A stretch of 64,000 bases of DNA from Ancylobacter sp. TS-1 (lineage in GTDB: Bacteria > Pseudomonadota > Alphaproteobacteria > Rhizobiales > Xanthobacteraceae), in contig NZ_CP045144.1 of assembly GCF_009223885.1 (NCBI RefSeq), forward strand, positions 3,646,001 to 3,710,000. Direction: 5' to 3'. The translations under genes and the position numbers were made by a program. Below are positions 1 to 8,948 of this stretch, in pieces. The notes below the pieces were generated by a model, which worked only from the letters and a program-made list of their open reading frames with translations, did no database searches and was not told the origin of the DNA. Each line of letters opens with the position of its first letter. Positions within the stretch are counted from its first letter, which is position 1.

Positions 1-767
1 CCTCCGTCGAGGTGCTGCATATGCTCGGCCGACGCTCCACCAGCAGCGTGCCGGCTGACTATACCGGCAATCTGGAAGCCGACGGGCGCGACACGCTGTT
101 GGCCGAGCTTGCCGCTCTCGATGAGCAAAAGGCAAAGCTGGCGCAGCAGCGCGGCCGCATCATTCTCGACCAGGCAAAATCCTGCCTGACGGCAACCGGT
201 GTCTCCGACGTCGTGCTGAAGCTGCGCAACGGCGACCTTCTCGAAGCACTCGAAGAGTTCGAAGCGGATGCCGAGCTGGTGGTGATCGGCAAGCGAGGCG
301 AAGCTGCGGACTTCGCCCGGCTTCATCTCGGCTCCAATCTGGAACGGGTGGTGCGCACCAGCCAGCGGCCCGTGCTGGTCGCCTCGCGCGAGTTCAGCCC
401 CATCGAGAGCTTTCTCGTTGCATTCGACGGTGGATCGAGCGCCGGACGCGCGGTGGACCATATTGCCCGCAGTGCGCTCTTTGCCGGGCTGGAGTGCCGT
501 CTCCTCCATGTCGGCACCGAGACGGCGGACATGCGCCGGCGTCTGGACGAGGCCGCGGCGAAGCTCAAGGGCGCGGGCCTTGCCGCCCGTGTGCAGATTG
601 TCGCCGGGGAGCCCGCGACGATCATTCCGCAAATCGTCGAGTCCGATGGTATCGGCCTCGTAACCATGGGCGCCTACGGTCATTCGCGCATCCGGAACAT
701 GATCGTCGGCTCGACCACGGTGGAAGTGGTTCGCTCCTGCAAAGTGCCGATCCTGATGTTCCGCTGA
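1..767 (+). CDS. Tandem universal stress protein (UspA family), 5' end outside window
   Basis: Two UspA-type domains. The visible part of the first ends near residue 124; the second runs from about residue 130 to the end. The C-terminal domain keeps the nucleotide-binding signature G220-x2-G223-x9-G233-S-T (numbered from the GTG at 12). The first domain has a looser version around VIGKRGEAADF. The frame is open to the left edge with no stop before position 12, so the true start and the first strand of domain 1 probably lie outside; tandem family members are usually near 280 aa. Such proteins are cytoplasmic and ATP-binding and help survival under stress. It sits 102 bp ahead of the cyclopropane fatty acid synthase gene on the same strand, consistent with a stress-tolerance cargo cluster. 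Confidence 0.9.
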   Translation, partial: SVEVLHMLGRRSTSSVPADYTGNLEADGRDTLLAELAALDEQKAKLAQQRGRIILDQAKSCLTATGVSDVVLKLRNGDLLEALEEFEADAELVVIGKRGEAADFARLHLGSNLERVVRTSQRPVLVASREFSPIESFLVAFDGGSSAGRAVDHIARSALFAGLECRLLHVGTETADMRRRLDEAAAKLKGAGLAARVQIVAGEPATIIPQIVESDGIGLVTMGAYGHSRIRNMIVGSTTVEVVRSCKVPILMFR

Positions 768-869
768 ACCAATTTTGCGCGCGGGGCGTGGGAGCCAGCC
801 TAGGGACGTTGATTCTCTCCGGCGCCATGCCCCTCACTGGCGCAGCTCGTAATTGCAACGAGAGGCTTC

Positions 870-2093
870 ATGTTGAAGATGATGCACGACTTTCTCTCCC
901 GCCACATTGCGACGGGCGACCTCTCCATGATCGACCCTTCGGGAAGGCTCAGCCATTACGGCGACGGGTCCGGGCCGCCGGTGACGGTTCGCCTGGGGGA
1001 CCCCGGAGTGGCCCGGGCTCTCTTGTTCAATCCCGAAATGGCTCTTGGCGATCTATACGTGAACGGGCGGGTGAAGCTTGAACAGGGCGATATATACGAT
1101 CTTCTGAGGGTGCTCTTTACGAACGTACCTTCTTCTGTCGCAACGCCTCCCGCCCGTTTTTTCAGTCGGTTATACTACTCTTTGCGACGTCTTCATCAAA
1201 AGAACAGCGAGAGCAGTTCGCGGAAAAATGTTGAAAAGCATTATGATCTGAGCGCGGGCCTGTATGATCTGTTTCTCGACGAAGATTTACAATATTCGTG
1301 CGCCTATTTCGATGCCGACACCGTCGATCTCAGCGAAGCTCAATTAGCGAAGAAGCGCCACATTGCGGCCAAGCTAGCCATCAAGCCTGATCATCGCATC
1401 CTGGACATCGGTTCGGGGTGGGGCGGGCTCGGCCTCTATCTTGCCGAAGCGACCGGCGCAGATGTTACCGGCCTGACCCTGTCGCGTGAACAGCACGCCG
1501 TTTCGAACCGGCGCGCCCAGGACGCAGGACTTGATGCGCGGGTTCGATACCTGCTCCAGGATTATCGCCAGATGAAGGGCCGGTTCGACCGGATTTCCTC
1601 GGTCGGCATGTTCGAGCATGTTGGCGTGCGGTATTACGACGAGTATTTCTCCCGTGTGCGCAATCTGCTTACGGAAGATGGCGTCGCGCTTGTTCACTCG
1701 ATCGGACGATCGGAAGGCCCTTCCTACACCAATCCGTGGATACGTCAGCACATTTTCCCCGGCGGCTATATTCCTGCATTGTCGGAGGTACTGCCATCGA
1801 TCGAGCGGCAGGGTCTGTTCGTCTGCGATGTCGAAATTTTGCGCCTGCACTATGCCGAGACGCTCAAGGCTTGGCGGGCACGTTTCGAGGCCCGCCGCGA
1901 GGAAGCCGTACATCTCTATGATGAGCGTTTTGCCCGTATGTGGGAATTCTATCTTGCTTCGTCCGAAAGCGCTTTTCGATTCCAAGGCCTGATGGTTTTC
2001 CAGGTACAAGTATCGCGCAGTCAACACGCTTTGCCTTTAACAAGAAATTATATCTATCAAAAAGAATCTGATCTGAAAGCGAGCGGATTTTAA
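870..2093 (+). CDS. cfa: Cyclopropane-fatty-acyl-phospholipid synthase
   Basis: This SAM-dependent enzyme methylenates cis double bonds of membrane phospholipid acyl chains. The protein is 407 aa, normal for the family. It has an N-terminal lipid-binding part (about 1-120), a conserved HYDLSAGLYDLFLDEDLQYS stretch near residue 125, a SAM motif LDIGSGWGG near 178, and the downstream SVGMFEHVG segment near 243. The start ATG at 870 follows GAGAGGCTTC. The 3' portion (about 1990-2110) is notably AT-rich. Membrane cyclopropanation protects against acid and desiccation stress, matching the neighbouring universal stress protein. Recognition of the family is firm; its role on this island is inference. 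Confidence 0.93.
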   Translation: MLKMMHDFLSRHIATGDLSMIDPSGRLSHYGDGSGPPVTVRLGDPGVARALLFNPEMALGDLYVNGRVKLEQGDIYDLLRVLFTNVPSSVATPPARFFSRLYYSLRRLHQKNSESSSRKNVEKHYDLSAGLYDLFLDEDLQYSCAYFDADTVDLSEAQLAKKRHIAAKLAIKPDHRILDIGSGWGGLGLYLAEATGADVTGLTLSREQHAVSNRRAQDAGLDARVRYLLQDYRQMKGRFDRISSVGMFEHVGVRYYDEYFSRVRNLLTEDGVALVHSIGRSEGPSYTNPWIRQHIFPGGYIPALSEVLPSIERQGLFVCDVEILRLHYAETLKAWRARFEARREEAVHLYDERFARMWEFYLASSESAFRFQGLMVFQVQVSRSQHALPLTRNYIYQKESDLKASGF

Positions 2094-2120
2094 AGAAACA
2101 ATATAAAATGAGGTAGTTTC

Positions 2121-2645
2121 ATGCAAATTAACTGGCGTGATGCTCTTTTTATTGATGGAAGTCATTGCGATAGGCTGAAGTCGGCGCTGGATTGCCGAAT
2201 TGATCTGGAGAAGATCCGGCATCTTGCGGCTTGCGGGGAAGGGCTTGTTTATTCCGGCTATTATCGCGACGTGCGCGATCCCGAAGAGGCGGCCCGCCAG
2301 GGGCCGTTGCTGACGTGGCTATCCCACCACGGCTTTGACGTAAAAGGGCGAACGGTCGAGGACCTTGCCGGCCTGCCTCGCGAGCGGTACGGGACCAATC
2401 TCGTTGAAATGGCGGTTGATGCGCTCCGGATCAGTCAAGTCGCCGAGCGTATCGCTCTCGTGGCCGCCGACGCGAAGCTTGTGCCCCTCGTTCTGGCGCT
2501 GCGCAAAGGTGGCCAGAAGGTGACGGTTCTATCGACATCGCGCGGTCCGGCGTCGATCGTCGTTGCGCCGCAGCTGAGGAACGTGGCCGACAGGTTTATC
2601 GACCTGTCCGAACATGTGGCATCTATTTCCATGCCGGCGGAATGA
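2121..2645 (+). CDS. NYN-domain (LabA/DUF88-like) putative ribonuclease
   Basis: A 174-aa protein with the PIN-like NYN fold signature: FIDGSH at residues 10-15 supplies the first acidic residue, VEMAVDAL (about 93-100) the middle one, and ALVAADAKLVPLVLALRKG (about 111-129) the pattern that in relatives reads SGDsDFvPlv. The last motif has AAD rather than SGD, so catalytic competence is not certain. Family members are metal-dependent RNases or RNA-binding regulators in the cytoplasm. The start at ATG 2121 follows AATGAGGTAGTTTC. It lies 27 bp after cfa on the same strand and may be co-transcribed. Confidence 0.8.
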   Translation: MQINWRDALFIDGSHCDRLKSALDCRIDLEKIRHLAACGEGLVYSGYYRDVRDPEEAARQGPLLTWLSHHGFDVKGRTVEDLAGLPRERYGTNLVEMAVDALRISQVAERIALVAADAKLVPLVLALRKGGQKVTVLSTSRGPASIVVAPQLRNVADRFIDLSEHVASISMPAE

Positions 2646-2687
2646 CATCCGTCGGCATGTGCAGTCGCTCAAGCTCGCGGGACAAGG

Positions 2688-2888
2688 TTACGAGGTCGCC
2701 GGCAATGCAGCCGTGCCATCGGCCGTTGCGCCCTGCATCCTTTCGGGCGCTTGGTGCGGTGCCTTCTTCGCAAGGCAATGAAGCACCGCTTCCTCGACCG
2801 ACCTGAAGCTATGGGCGGTACTGCTGGCAGATCCGGCGTCGTTCAACAAAACGGTTAGTTGCGGCGGCGTTGCGCTCTTATCGTTCAT
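2688..2888 (-). CDS. Small hypothetical protein
   Basis: A 66-aa reading frame starting MNDKSATPPQLTV, preceded on its strand by GGGAGGAAACG, a strong ribosome binding site at good spacing. No domain is recognised. The middle (SFRSVEEAVLHCLAKK) looks amphipathic. An upstream in-frame ATG at 2915 exists but lacks a comparable binding site. It is convergent with the NYN gene. The binding site argues for a real gene; function unknown. Confidence 0.5.
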   Translation of the reverse strand: MNDKSATPPQLTVLLNDAGSASSTAHSFRSVEEAVLHCLAKKAPHQAPERMQGATADGTAALPATS

Positions 2889-3466
2889 CGTTTCCTCCCG
2901 ACATATGAGCTGCAACGGGCAGCATGGTCGAATTGTCGCAGGGTGTCCACCGCGGCAGGGCGGCTGCGGATCAATCGGTGGAAGGTGCGGATCACGGATC
3001 TGTGACTTTTGATGATGCGCTACTGTTGTAACTTCACCATCGGTTCTCCCAAAATTGGTCGAACCAACTCATCGCGGAGGCGATGCGCACTGGCTGGTTC
3101 GCGGCATGTTGCCGGGATTGTCAGGCTCACACTCCGTAGCGAGAGTTGGCCCGCGATCCCGTACGTCGCCCGTTGCGCGAAGCCTTCCGCTTGTCGTCAA
3201 CATCGGAGGCGCGAATGCAGGGGCAGATGCGGCTTTGGCCGGAGACCGGCAGGCGGCCCCGTTCAGGGTCGCCGGCGCGACCGTCACAGGGTTGCGACCT
3301 TTCAGCAGCAGGAACTTTCGCGATCCGGCTTCGAGTGCCCGGCCCAGGGCTGCCCTGCCGCGCGCTGGCCCGTGCCATGCGGCTGAGGCAAGGATACGGT
3401 CCTGTGAAGCATCAAGGGGAATTCGAGCGTCGGCGCAGCTGCGGTACGGGAGGGCTCGTGCCGTAG
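2889..3466. other. Gene-poor spacer
   Basis: No convincing gene. Open frames exist on both strands (for example 3069-3509 minus and 3055 plus), but they are arginine/proline-rich, lack ribosome binding sites and look like high-GC shadows. The segment probably carries the promoter for the operon starting at 3508 and possibly decayed sequence. Confidence 0.4.
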
Positions 3467-3501
3467 CCCCTGGAGAGATCTTCGTTTCTCTCCTCAAGGG
3501 G
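3467..3501 (+). promoter_or_regulatory. Leader hairpin sequestering the Shine-Dalgarno of the 3508 gene
   Basis: CCCCTGGAGAGA (3467-3478) can pair with TCTCTCC (3487-3493) and, after a TCA bulge, AGGGG (3497-3501). The last block is the ribosome binding site for the ATG at 3508. The pairing is directly visible. A translational control role (thermosensor-like or protein-controlled) is inference. Confidence 0.5.
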
Positions 3502-3507
3502 TTTCTC

Positions 3508-4026
3508 ATGTCCTATTTGCGCACCGGGCCCGATCCATCTTCTACATCCCTACCGTTGGCCTATAGCCGGGAACGTGCCGGCCGAAAGTTACCGTCCCTA
3601 CCGGCGGGGTATAGTCTGCGCCGCGCTGTGGTGCGGCACGTCAGCGACCTGTCCCATGCTGTGCACGCGCTGCGGACCCTTGTCGCCACCGAGCACATCC
3701 AGTTTCTGCATCCGCTGGTCGGCGGCCATCTGTTCCTGGCCGCCAGCGACGAGGTGCAGTTCAGTCGCCTGGCACGCTGCCTGGAAGGCAAGCGAGGGCA
3801 ACAATTCAGAATATTTCCCTCCTATTACGAGATGGCTCTCTGGATTGGCGGAGACGCCGCTGCGATTGACCGCTTCATCCGCGTAAAGCGTCTCAGCATC
3901 GCGCGCGACGTTGACGGGCGCAGCGTCTTCCTCGCCCACAACCAGTGGACCCTCAACCGGGTCTGCAGGGAGTGGCCAGACATCAACTTTTGTGCCGGCC
4001 CGATGGCGGAAGGGGAGCGGGCATGA
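3508..4026 (+). CDS. Hypothetical protein, first gene of a four-gene operon
   Basis: A 172-aa protein starting at ATG 3508 with AAGGGG seven bases upstream; longer upstream extensions in frame look non-coding. No domain is recognised. It reads as a soluble alpha/beta protein: a basic N-terminal tail (about 1-40), then a region with VVRHVSDLSHAVHALRTLVA and YYEMALWIGGDAAAIDRFIR. Its stop overlaps the start of the next gene (ATGA at 4023-4026), indicating translational coupling with the small protein and the DksA-like gene downstream. Its leader contains a hairpin over the ribosome binding site. Confidence 0.7.
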   Translation: MSYLRTGPDPSSTSLPLAYSRERAGRKLPSLPAGYSLRRAVVRHVSDLSHAVHALRTLVATEHIQFLHPLVGGHLFLAASDEVQFSRLARCLEGKRGQQFRIFPSYYEMALWIGGDAAAIDRFIRVKRLSIARDVDGRSVFLAHNQWTLNRVCREWPDINFCAGPMAEGERA

Positions 4027-4235
4027 CCAGTTCCATGGATCGTGCCATCGCCCGCGCGCTTGTCGCCCGCCCCGACGCCAAGACCGATTTCATCCGGAGG
4101 GCTGTGCCCGAAACGCGCGGGGTGCCGGAACACGCCTTGGCGCAGAAGCTCGATTATCTGCGGCGGCGGGCACGCGAAACGGCGGCAGGCCTCTGCCGCA
4201 CATCAGGTCTCATTCGAGGAAACCGCAATGGCTGA
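4023..4235 (+). CDS. Small hypothetical protein, translationally coupled
   Basis: A 70-aa frame starting MTSSMDRAIARALVARPDA at the ATGA overlap, with GGAAGGGGAGCGGGC just upstream. It is basic and mostly helical by eye; no domain recognised. Its end overlaps the start of the DksA-like gene by 8 bases, so three consecutive genes are coupled. Overlap on both sides and a strong binding site are the main support. Confidence 0.6.
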   Translation: MTSSMDRAIARALVARPDAKTDFIRRAVPETRGVPEHALAQKLDYLRRRARETAAGLCRTSGLIRGNRNG

Positions 4236-4575
4236 CGAATACGAGACTAGGGTCAAGGCGATCTTCCGCCCACGGCTCGAGAAAGATCTGGAGGATGCGA
4301 TTGCGGCCGCCGCCTCGCCGACGGCCGGGGTCGCCACCGTCATGCTGGATCAGCAGAGCGTGGGGCGCCTAAGCCGCATCGACGCCCTGCAGAGCCAGGC
4401 AATGGCCCAGGCAATCGAGCGTCGCCTTCACGTGCAGAGGCTTCGCCTGGAGCGCGCGCTCCAGCGCATGAACGAAGGTGACTTCGGATATTGCAGCGAA
4501 TGCGGCGAACCCATCGGCTTGCGGCGTCTGCACGTCGACCCTGCCGCGCATCTGTGCGTCGACTGCGCCCCGTGA
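4228..4575 (+). CDS. DksA/TraR-family C4 zinc-finger protein
   Basis: A 115-aa protein with an N-terminal helical region (about 1-80) and a C-terminal four-cysteine zinc finger: C89 and C92 (YCSECGEPI), C110 and C113 (LCVDCAP). The start at ATG 4228 follows GAGGAAACCGCA. DksA/TraR proteins bind the RNA polymerase secondary channel and tune promoter response, often with ppGpp. This is a short paralogue of the kind common on plasmids and islands. The coiled-coil tip carries ALQRMNEGDFGYC, but the DxxDxA acidic tip typical of full DksA is not evident, so it may act differently. Confidence 0.82.
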   Translation: MADEYETRVKAIFRPRLEKDLEDAIAAAASPTAGVATVMLDQQSVGRLSRIDALQSQAMAQAIERRLHVQRLRLERALQRMNEGDFGYCSECGEPIGLRRLHVDPAAHLCVDCAP

Positions 4576-4646
4576 CCGCCGATAACCCGCCGGGCCGATG
4601 GCCTCCTGCCGCGCCACGTGCCACCAAAGAACCGGAAGGGAGTCTC

Positions 4647-4889
4647 TTGGAAGACAGTGATTTTCACGACGGCGCGATCGGCCGCGTCTACCTCGCGCGG
4701 CATCTGTCGCCCGAGGCCCGCACGCGCATTGAGCGCCATCTGCAAAAGCACGCTCGGGCGCCTTTCCGCCTGACCCCCTGGGGAAATTCCCGCGGCAGCT
4801 GGACGTGCGTCTCGTTGTGGGACATGCACGACCTCGACATGTGCCGCGCTGCATTCCCACGTCTCATCGACGGTTGGCGCTTGAAGTAA
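4647..4889 (+). CDS. Small hypothetical protein
   Basis: An 80-aa frame with TTG start at 4647, chosen because GGAAGGGAG lies six bases upstream; an alternative GTG at 4572 overlaps the previous stop but lacks a binding site. Sequence features: DSDFHDGAIGRVYLARHLSPEARTRIERH and a tryptophan-rich centre (TPWGNSRGSWTCVSLWDMHD). No family is recognised. It appears to be the last gene of the 3508-4889 operon. Confidence 0.5.
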   Translation: MEDSDFHDGAIGRVYLARHLSPEARTRIERHLQKHARAPFRLTPWGNSRGSWTCVSLWDMHDLDMCRAAFPRLIDGWRLK

Positions 4890-4907
4890 ATCGACCTCGG
4901 CAGAAAT

Positions 4908-6257
4908 ATGAGTTCAATTGAAGTGCGTCCGGTAGCCGCTGCGTGCAGCGCCGTCGGAGAGGATCTCAGGCTCCCTGCAACGGGCGCTCAGCATGCCACG
5001 AGCACGCGAGGGCGCGTCGATGCGCCTCCGCCCGGCAGCGATGCGGATGCGCGCCGGAAGCAGAGCGATCTTGTGGCTGCGGCCTTTCTGATGACGCTCT
5101 CCTCGAGTTTCGGCCAGACCTATTTCATCGGACTGTTCGCCCCGTGGGTGAAGAAGGACTTCGGTCTCACGGACGGCGGCTTTGGCATGATCTACGCCGT
5201 CGCCACCGTGGCGAGTGCTGCGACGCTCTTCTTTGTGGGTCGGCTGGCCGATGGCCGCCGTCTGCGCGCCCAATCGGCGGGGGTGCTGGTGGCGCTTGGC
5301 TGTGCCTGCATGGGCATGGCGTTCAGCCAATCGGTGTGGATGCTGCTGCCCACGATATTCGCGCTACGCCTTTTCGGACAAGGATTGCCGGGCCACCTCG
5401 CACTCACCGGTGTCGGGCGCTGGTTCCAGCGCCGCCGAGGGCGCGCCATGTCGCTGGCCGTGCTCGGCTTTCCCATGGGCGAGGCATTGATGCCGATTCT
5501 CGCCGTCGCCTTGATCGACGCGACGGGCTGGCGGGCGACCTGGCTGGCGGCTGGCGGCTTGCTGTGCCTGCTGATGGCCCCTCTGGTGCTTTTGCTGCTG
5601 CGCCATGAACCATTGCCGTTGGCTCGCTCGCGACAGGAAGGCGAGGAGGGCACCCCGGCCGTGCGCCACTGGAGCCGGCCCGAAGTGCTGGCCGAACCCG
5701 CCTTTTATGCCGTGCTCGCGGGAGTTGTCGCGCCGTCTTTCGTAGTGACAGGAATCTTCTTCAATCAGTCACAACTCGCTGCCGCGAACGGATGGTCGTT
5801 CGGCTCCTTCGCGCAATGGCTGCCGCTCTATGCTCTGGTCAGCGTAACCACGGCGCTTGCAACCGGCGCTGCCATCGACCGTGGCGGCGCCCGGCGCGTC
5901 CTGCCGGTATTTCTTGCGCCCATGGCACTCGCGACGCTGGCGCTCGCGCTCGTCTCGTCGCCCTCTATCATCCCGGTATTCATGGTGGGGGTCGCGCTGA
6001 CCACGGGAGCCTCTCAAACTCTGATCGGTGCGCTTTGGGTCGAGCTTTTCGGCAGTCGGCATCTCGGCGCCATCCGCAGCGTGGCCTTCGCAGGGCAGGT
6101 GCTTGCCTCGGCGCTTGCGCCCGGCATAATGGGCCTGCTGCTGGATGCCGGAGTCGATCTGCACTACCAGTATCTTGGTATGGTCGCTTATACGCTGTGC
6201 AGCGCGGCCGGCCTGCAGCTTGCCGCCGGACGGCTGAGAAGCATGGCGACGGCTTGA
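4908..6257 (+). CDS. MFS transporter
   Basis: A 449-aa integral membrane protein with a long polar N-terminal extension (about 1-50) and then about 12 hydrophobic segments in two halves separated by a charged loop (RHEPLPLARSRQEGEEG, about 227-243). The loop after TM2 carries the MFS pattern GRLADGRRLRAQS. Substrate cannot be told from sequence. It follows the small-protein operon by 18 bp on the same strand, so co-expression is possible. Confidence 0.85.
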   Translation: MSSIEVRPVAAACSAVGEDLRLPATGAQHATSTRGRVDAPPPGSDADARRKQSDLVAAAFLMTLSSSFGQTYFIGLFAPWVKKDFGLTDGGFGMIYAVATVASAATLFFVGRLADGRRLRAQSAGVLVALGCACMGMAFSQSVWMLLPTIFALRLFGQGLPGHLALTGVGRWFQRRRGRAMSLAVLGFPMGEALMPILAVALIDATGWRATWLAAGGLLCLLMAPLVLLLLRHEPLPLARSRQEGEEGTPAVRHWSRPEVLAEPAFYAVLAGVVAPSFVVTGIFFNQSQLAAANGWSFGSFAQWLPLYALVSVTTALATGAAIDRGGARRVLPVFLAPMALATLALALVSSPSIIPVFMVGVALTTGASQTLIGALWVELFGSRHLGAIRSVAFAGQVLASALAPGIMGLLLDAGVDLHYQYLGMVAYTLCSAAGLQLAAGRLRSMATA

Positions 6258-6443
6258 ACAGCAATGTTCACCGTAAGCTGTTCATCGACCCACACGGAAT
6301 TGCTGTCGATTTCTGTTTCGGTGGTCTCGGGAAAAACGGCGAGGCATCATCCAATTAAACTTCGTCCGTGATGCCAGTCTCCTTTATTAACTGAAGGAAA
6401 ATGTGATTTTTCATTTATTATAATCGAGTAAGAGGGACATTTA

Positions 6444-7175
6444 TTGAGCGCAATGTTCGAAGAGTTGGATTTTCAGGTGACCTCGCTGGGCACTCTTGTC
6501 CTTCGACGCCGCCGTGACCTTTCCACCGGGCAGGACATATTTGAAATCAAGCTGAACGACGATTTCCTCATGTCTTCGAAATTCACGGTGTCGGAAGAGG
6601 CACTTTCGAGGCTGGGCCTTGCCGAACTTTCCGAAACGGACATTAGCGTGGTCGTCGGCGGTCTGGGCCTCGGCTACACTGCGGCGAGCGTGCTGCAAGA
6701 TCGGAGGGTACGCTCGATGCTGGTTGTCGATGCCCTCAAACCTGTGATCGATTGGCATGAAGGTGGCCTGCTCCCTCTTGGCCAAATTCTGGTTCAGGAC
6801 AAACGATGCCGCCTCATCCACGGCAATTTCTTTGAAATGGCAGGTTCGCCAGCGACGGGATTTGATCCGGTCAGCCCGGGCAGACGGTTTGATGCCATCC
6901 TGCTCGACATAGATCACTCGCCGACCGAACTCCTGCACCCGTCAAACGCGGCACTCTACACCTTTGACGGGCTCACAACGCTGGCTCGACATCTGCGCCC
7001 GCAGGGGGTGTTCGCGCTATGGTCGAACAATCGGGAAGATCCCGCTTTTATGGAATTGCTGCGCGCCACGTTCGGTGTCGCCCGTGCTGAGCCTGTGGTC
7101 TTTGACAACCCCCTTCAGGGACGCGAAGCGCATCAGTGTGTCTATATTGCCCGCAACGTGGAAGGCGACGAATGA
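6444..7175 (+). CDS. Spermidine-synthase-like (SpeE-fold) SAM-dependent enzyme
   Basis: A 243-aa Rossmann methyltransferase-like protein. The nucleotide-binding loop VVGGLGLGYTAASVL lies near residue 70, the acidic VVDALKPVIDWH near 91, and the LLDIDHSPTELL motif near 152 occupies the place of the polyamine synthase catalytic aspartate. TTG at 6444 is the best start because AAGAGGGAC lies just upstream; ATG 6453 is the alternative. Relatives are annotated as polyamine aminopropyltransferase-like, but this one is shorter than SpeE and could act on another substrate. It is preceded by an AT-rich 186-bp spacer. Confidence 0.75.
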   Translation: MSAMFEELDFQVTSLGTLVLRRRRDLSTGQDIFEIKLNDDFLMSSKFTVSEEALSRLGLAELSETDISVVVGGLGLGYTAASVLQDRRVRSMLVVDALKPVIDWHEGGLLPLGQILVQDKRCRLIHGNFFEMAGSPATGFDPVSPGRRFDAILLDIDHSPTELLHPSNAALYTFDGLTTLARHLRPQGVFALWSNNREDPAFMELLRATFGVARAEPVVFDNPLQGREAHQCVYIARNVEGDE

Positions 7176-7411
7176 TGCAGCGGCGTTGCGCAGGATCCGG
7201 GGCCGGCGCGACAAGGTCACGAATGGCTGGGTGCTTTCGTGCCTGTGGACCTCAGGACACCCGCATGATCATACCCCTATACCGGTGTTTCACGTAACCC
7301 ACCGCACTGGCGTTCCAGTGATAGGCGCAATGAGCGCCCTGCGTCGGGATTGGTACGACATCGGGCCAGAACACGGCGATGCAGCGTCCGTGCGAATATC
7401 GTAAGTCACCG

Positions 7412-8758
7412 TTATGCAGCCATGCGTGCCCCATCTAAGGCGCGTCGCGTTGCGCGTGGGCTGAGCCAGGAGCGAACCGCCTCATCTTTCCTGGTCAGTT
7501 CGCCAATCGACCCGAACATAGTGTCGCTGATGGCCTGCTGCTGAGCTCTAAGGTGATGCTCGAGCAGTTTGTGCCGAGAAATGTAGCCGGCGTTTACCCC
7601 CGGAATGGCGTGGTTCATCAATAGGCGCGCGTCGAACTCAGACACTCCCGCCGATGTAGCTAGCGTCCGGAACGTCTGGCGTAAATCATTGCCCCATTTC
7701 GCTAAAATGTGCCTTGCTTCCTTCTGCTCGGCCAAATGTCCACTGTCGCTCTCTGCTGGGAACAGCCACTGATTGGCTTCATGCGGATAGAAATGTTGGC
7801 CAAACCGGATGACCCGCAGAAGACACATGACCATCTGCCGCGATAACGGGATATCGAACGCTCTGTCGGCACCGCCTTTTGGCCGGGGAATATGCAGCAC
7901 CCTGCGGCGAAGATCGAGATGATGCGGTTTTGCCTCCATGAGCGCTGTCGGTCGGCTTCCCGACAGCAGTGAGAACAGGTGGAACTCGCGTCGCATGGGA
8001 TTGGGCAACGCTGCTACCTGTTGGAACCAACCCGGCAAGTCATGTATTCCCATTGCTGTGCTGCGGCGCAGCTCCGAGTTCCAGTCAACGGCGCTGGCTG
8101 GATTGTCGGTTGGTAGATGGCGATGCGCCTTGCGCGCATGATTGTAGACGGCCCGCAGTGTCCGCATGCTGCCATTCGCAATGTAGGGACCGTGCTCCTT
8201 CGTGATTTCATCGTGCCGCGCAATGACCTTGGCAGGGGCGTCGGCGAGAATTTGCAAGGGAAGATCAAGCCAATCCTTGAAGAGGCGTTCTACGTGATCG
8301 CGGTAGCCTTCAATCGTTCCCGCACTCCGCCCCTTTCGGACAAGGTGCGCATCGCGATAGCGCTCCCAGGCCTGCTGTAAGGTAACGCCTTTCAGAGCCG
8401 CATCTTGCCGCTCTTTAAATTCGCAGTTCCCAAGAGACGGGCTTTCGCGTGGCGTTGGCGAGTTTACCGCTTTGGGTCCCGGGTGCTCTCCCTTGGTGAT
8501 CTGCGCGAGGTGTGATTTTGCGATCGCGCGGGCCTCACGTGTAGACATGGCCGACGTATCGCCTATGCGCACGGAGATCGAGGCGACGCGTCTACCGTCC
8601 TTCCGCAGATCGCCCTGGACTGTGAATGTCTTGGTCCGCTTGCCAACCACGACATAGAAGCCCTTGAGCTGGGTATCGCGCGCGCGATATTGGCCGGAAT
8701 CGAGCGGTTTCAGTTCGCCTACTGATCTGTCGTTGAGGAGGATACGGATGTCGGCCAT
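7412..8758 (-). CDS. Tyrosine integrase of the left island
   Basis: A 448-aa phage/P4-type tyrosine recombinase. It has an N-terminal arm-binding DUF4102-like part (about 1-100), a SAM-like core-binding domain (about 125-235) and a catalytic domain with R269 (LSGSRPTAL), N357-x2-R360 (GNDLRQTFRTL), H383 (LLMNHAIPG) and nucleophile Y392 (GYISRHK). The usual HxxR histidine is Asn, a tolerated substitution in some integrases. The start MADIRILLND is preferred over an ATG 36 bases upstream because AGGGA precedes it. Its 5' end faces the tRNA-Arg repeat at 8949, about 190 bp away, so it most likely mobilised the island whose left end lies outside the window. Confidence 0.9.
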   Translation of the reverse strand: MADIRILLNDRSVGELKPLDSGQYRARDTQLKGFYVVVGKRTKTFTVQGDLRKDGRRVASISVRIGDTSAMSTREARAIAKSHLAQITKGEHPGPKAVNSPTPRESPSLGNCEFKERQDAALKGVTLQQAWERYRDAHLVRKGRSAGTIEGYRDHVERLFKDWLDLPLQILADAPAKVIARHDEITKEHGPYIANGSMRTLRAVYNHARKAHRHLPTDNPASAVDWNSELRRSTAMGIHDLPGWFQQVAALPNPMRREFHLFSLLSGSRPTALMEAKPHHLDLRRRVLHIPRPKGGADRAFDIPLSRQMVMCLLRVIRFGQHFYPHEANQWLFPAESDSGHLAEQKEARHILAKWGNDLRQTFRTLATSAGVSEFDARLLMNHAIPGVNAGYISRHKLLEHHLRAQQQAISDTMFGSIGELTRKDEAVRSWLSPRATRRALDGARMAA

Positions 8759-8948
8759 AGCGCAATCCCTGCAAACCCGTGCGTAGCGAGCCAAAAATTA
8801 AGCCGGTTTTTCAGCCGGTTTTAGACTCGCACAGGATCAAAAGGCGCGTCCACGACAGAATGCGATATTTTAGTAAAGTTTCTGAAAATAATCGTGAATA
8901 TCAAGATGGAGGGTAAAGCCGGATAGTGGCGGCGAGTGATAATAGTAA

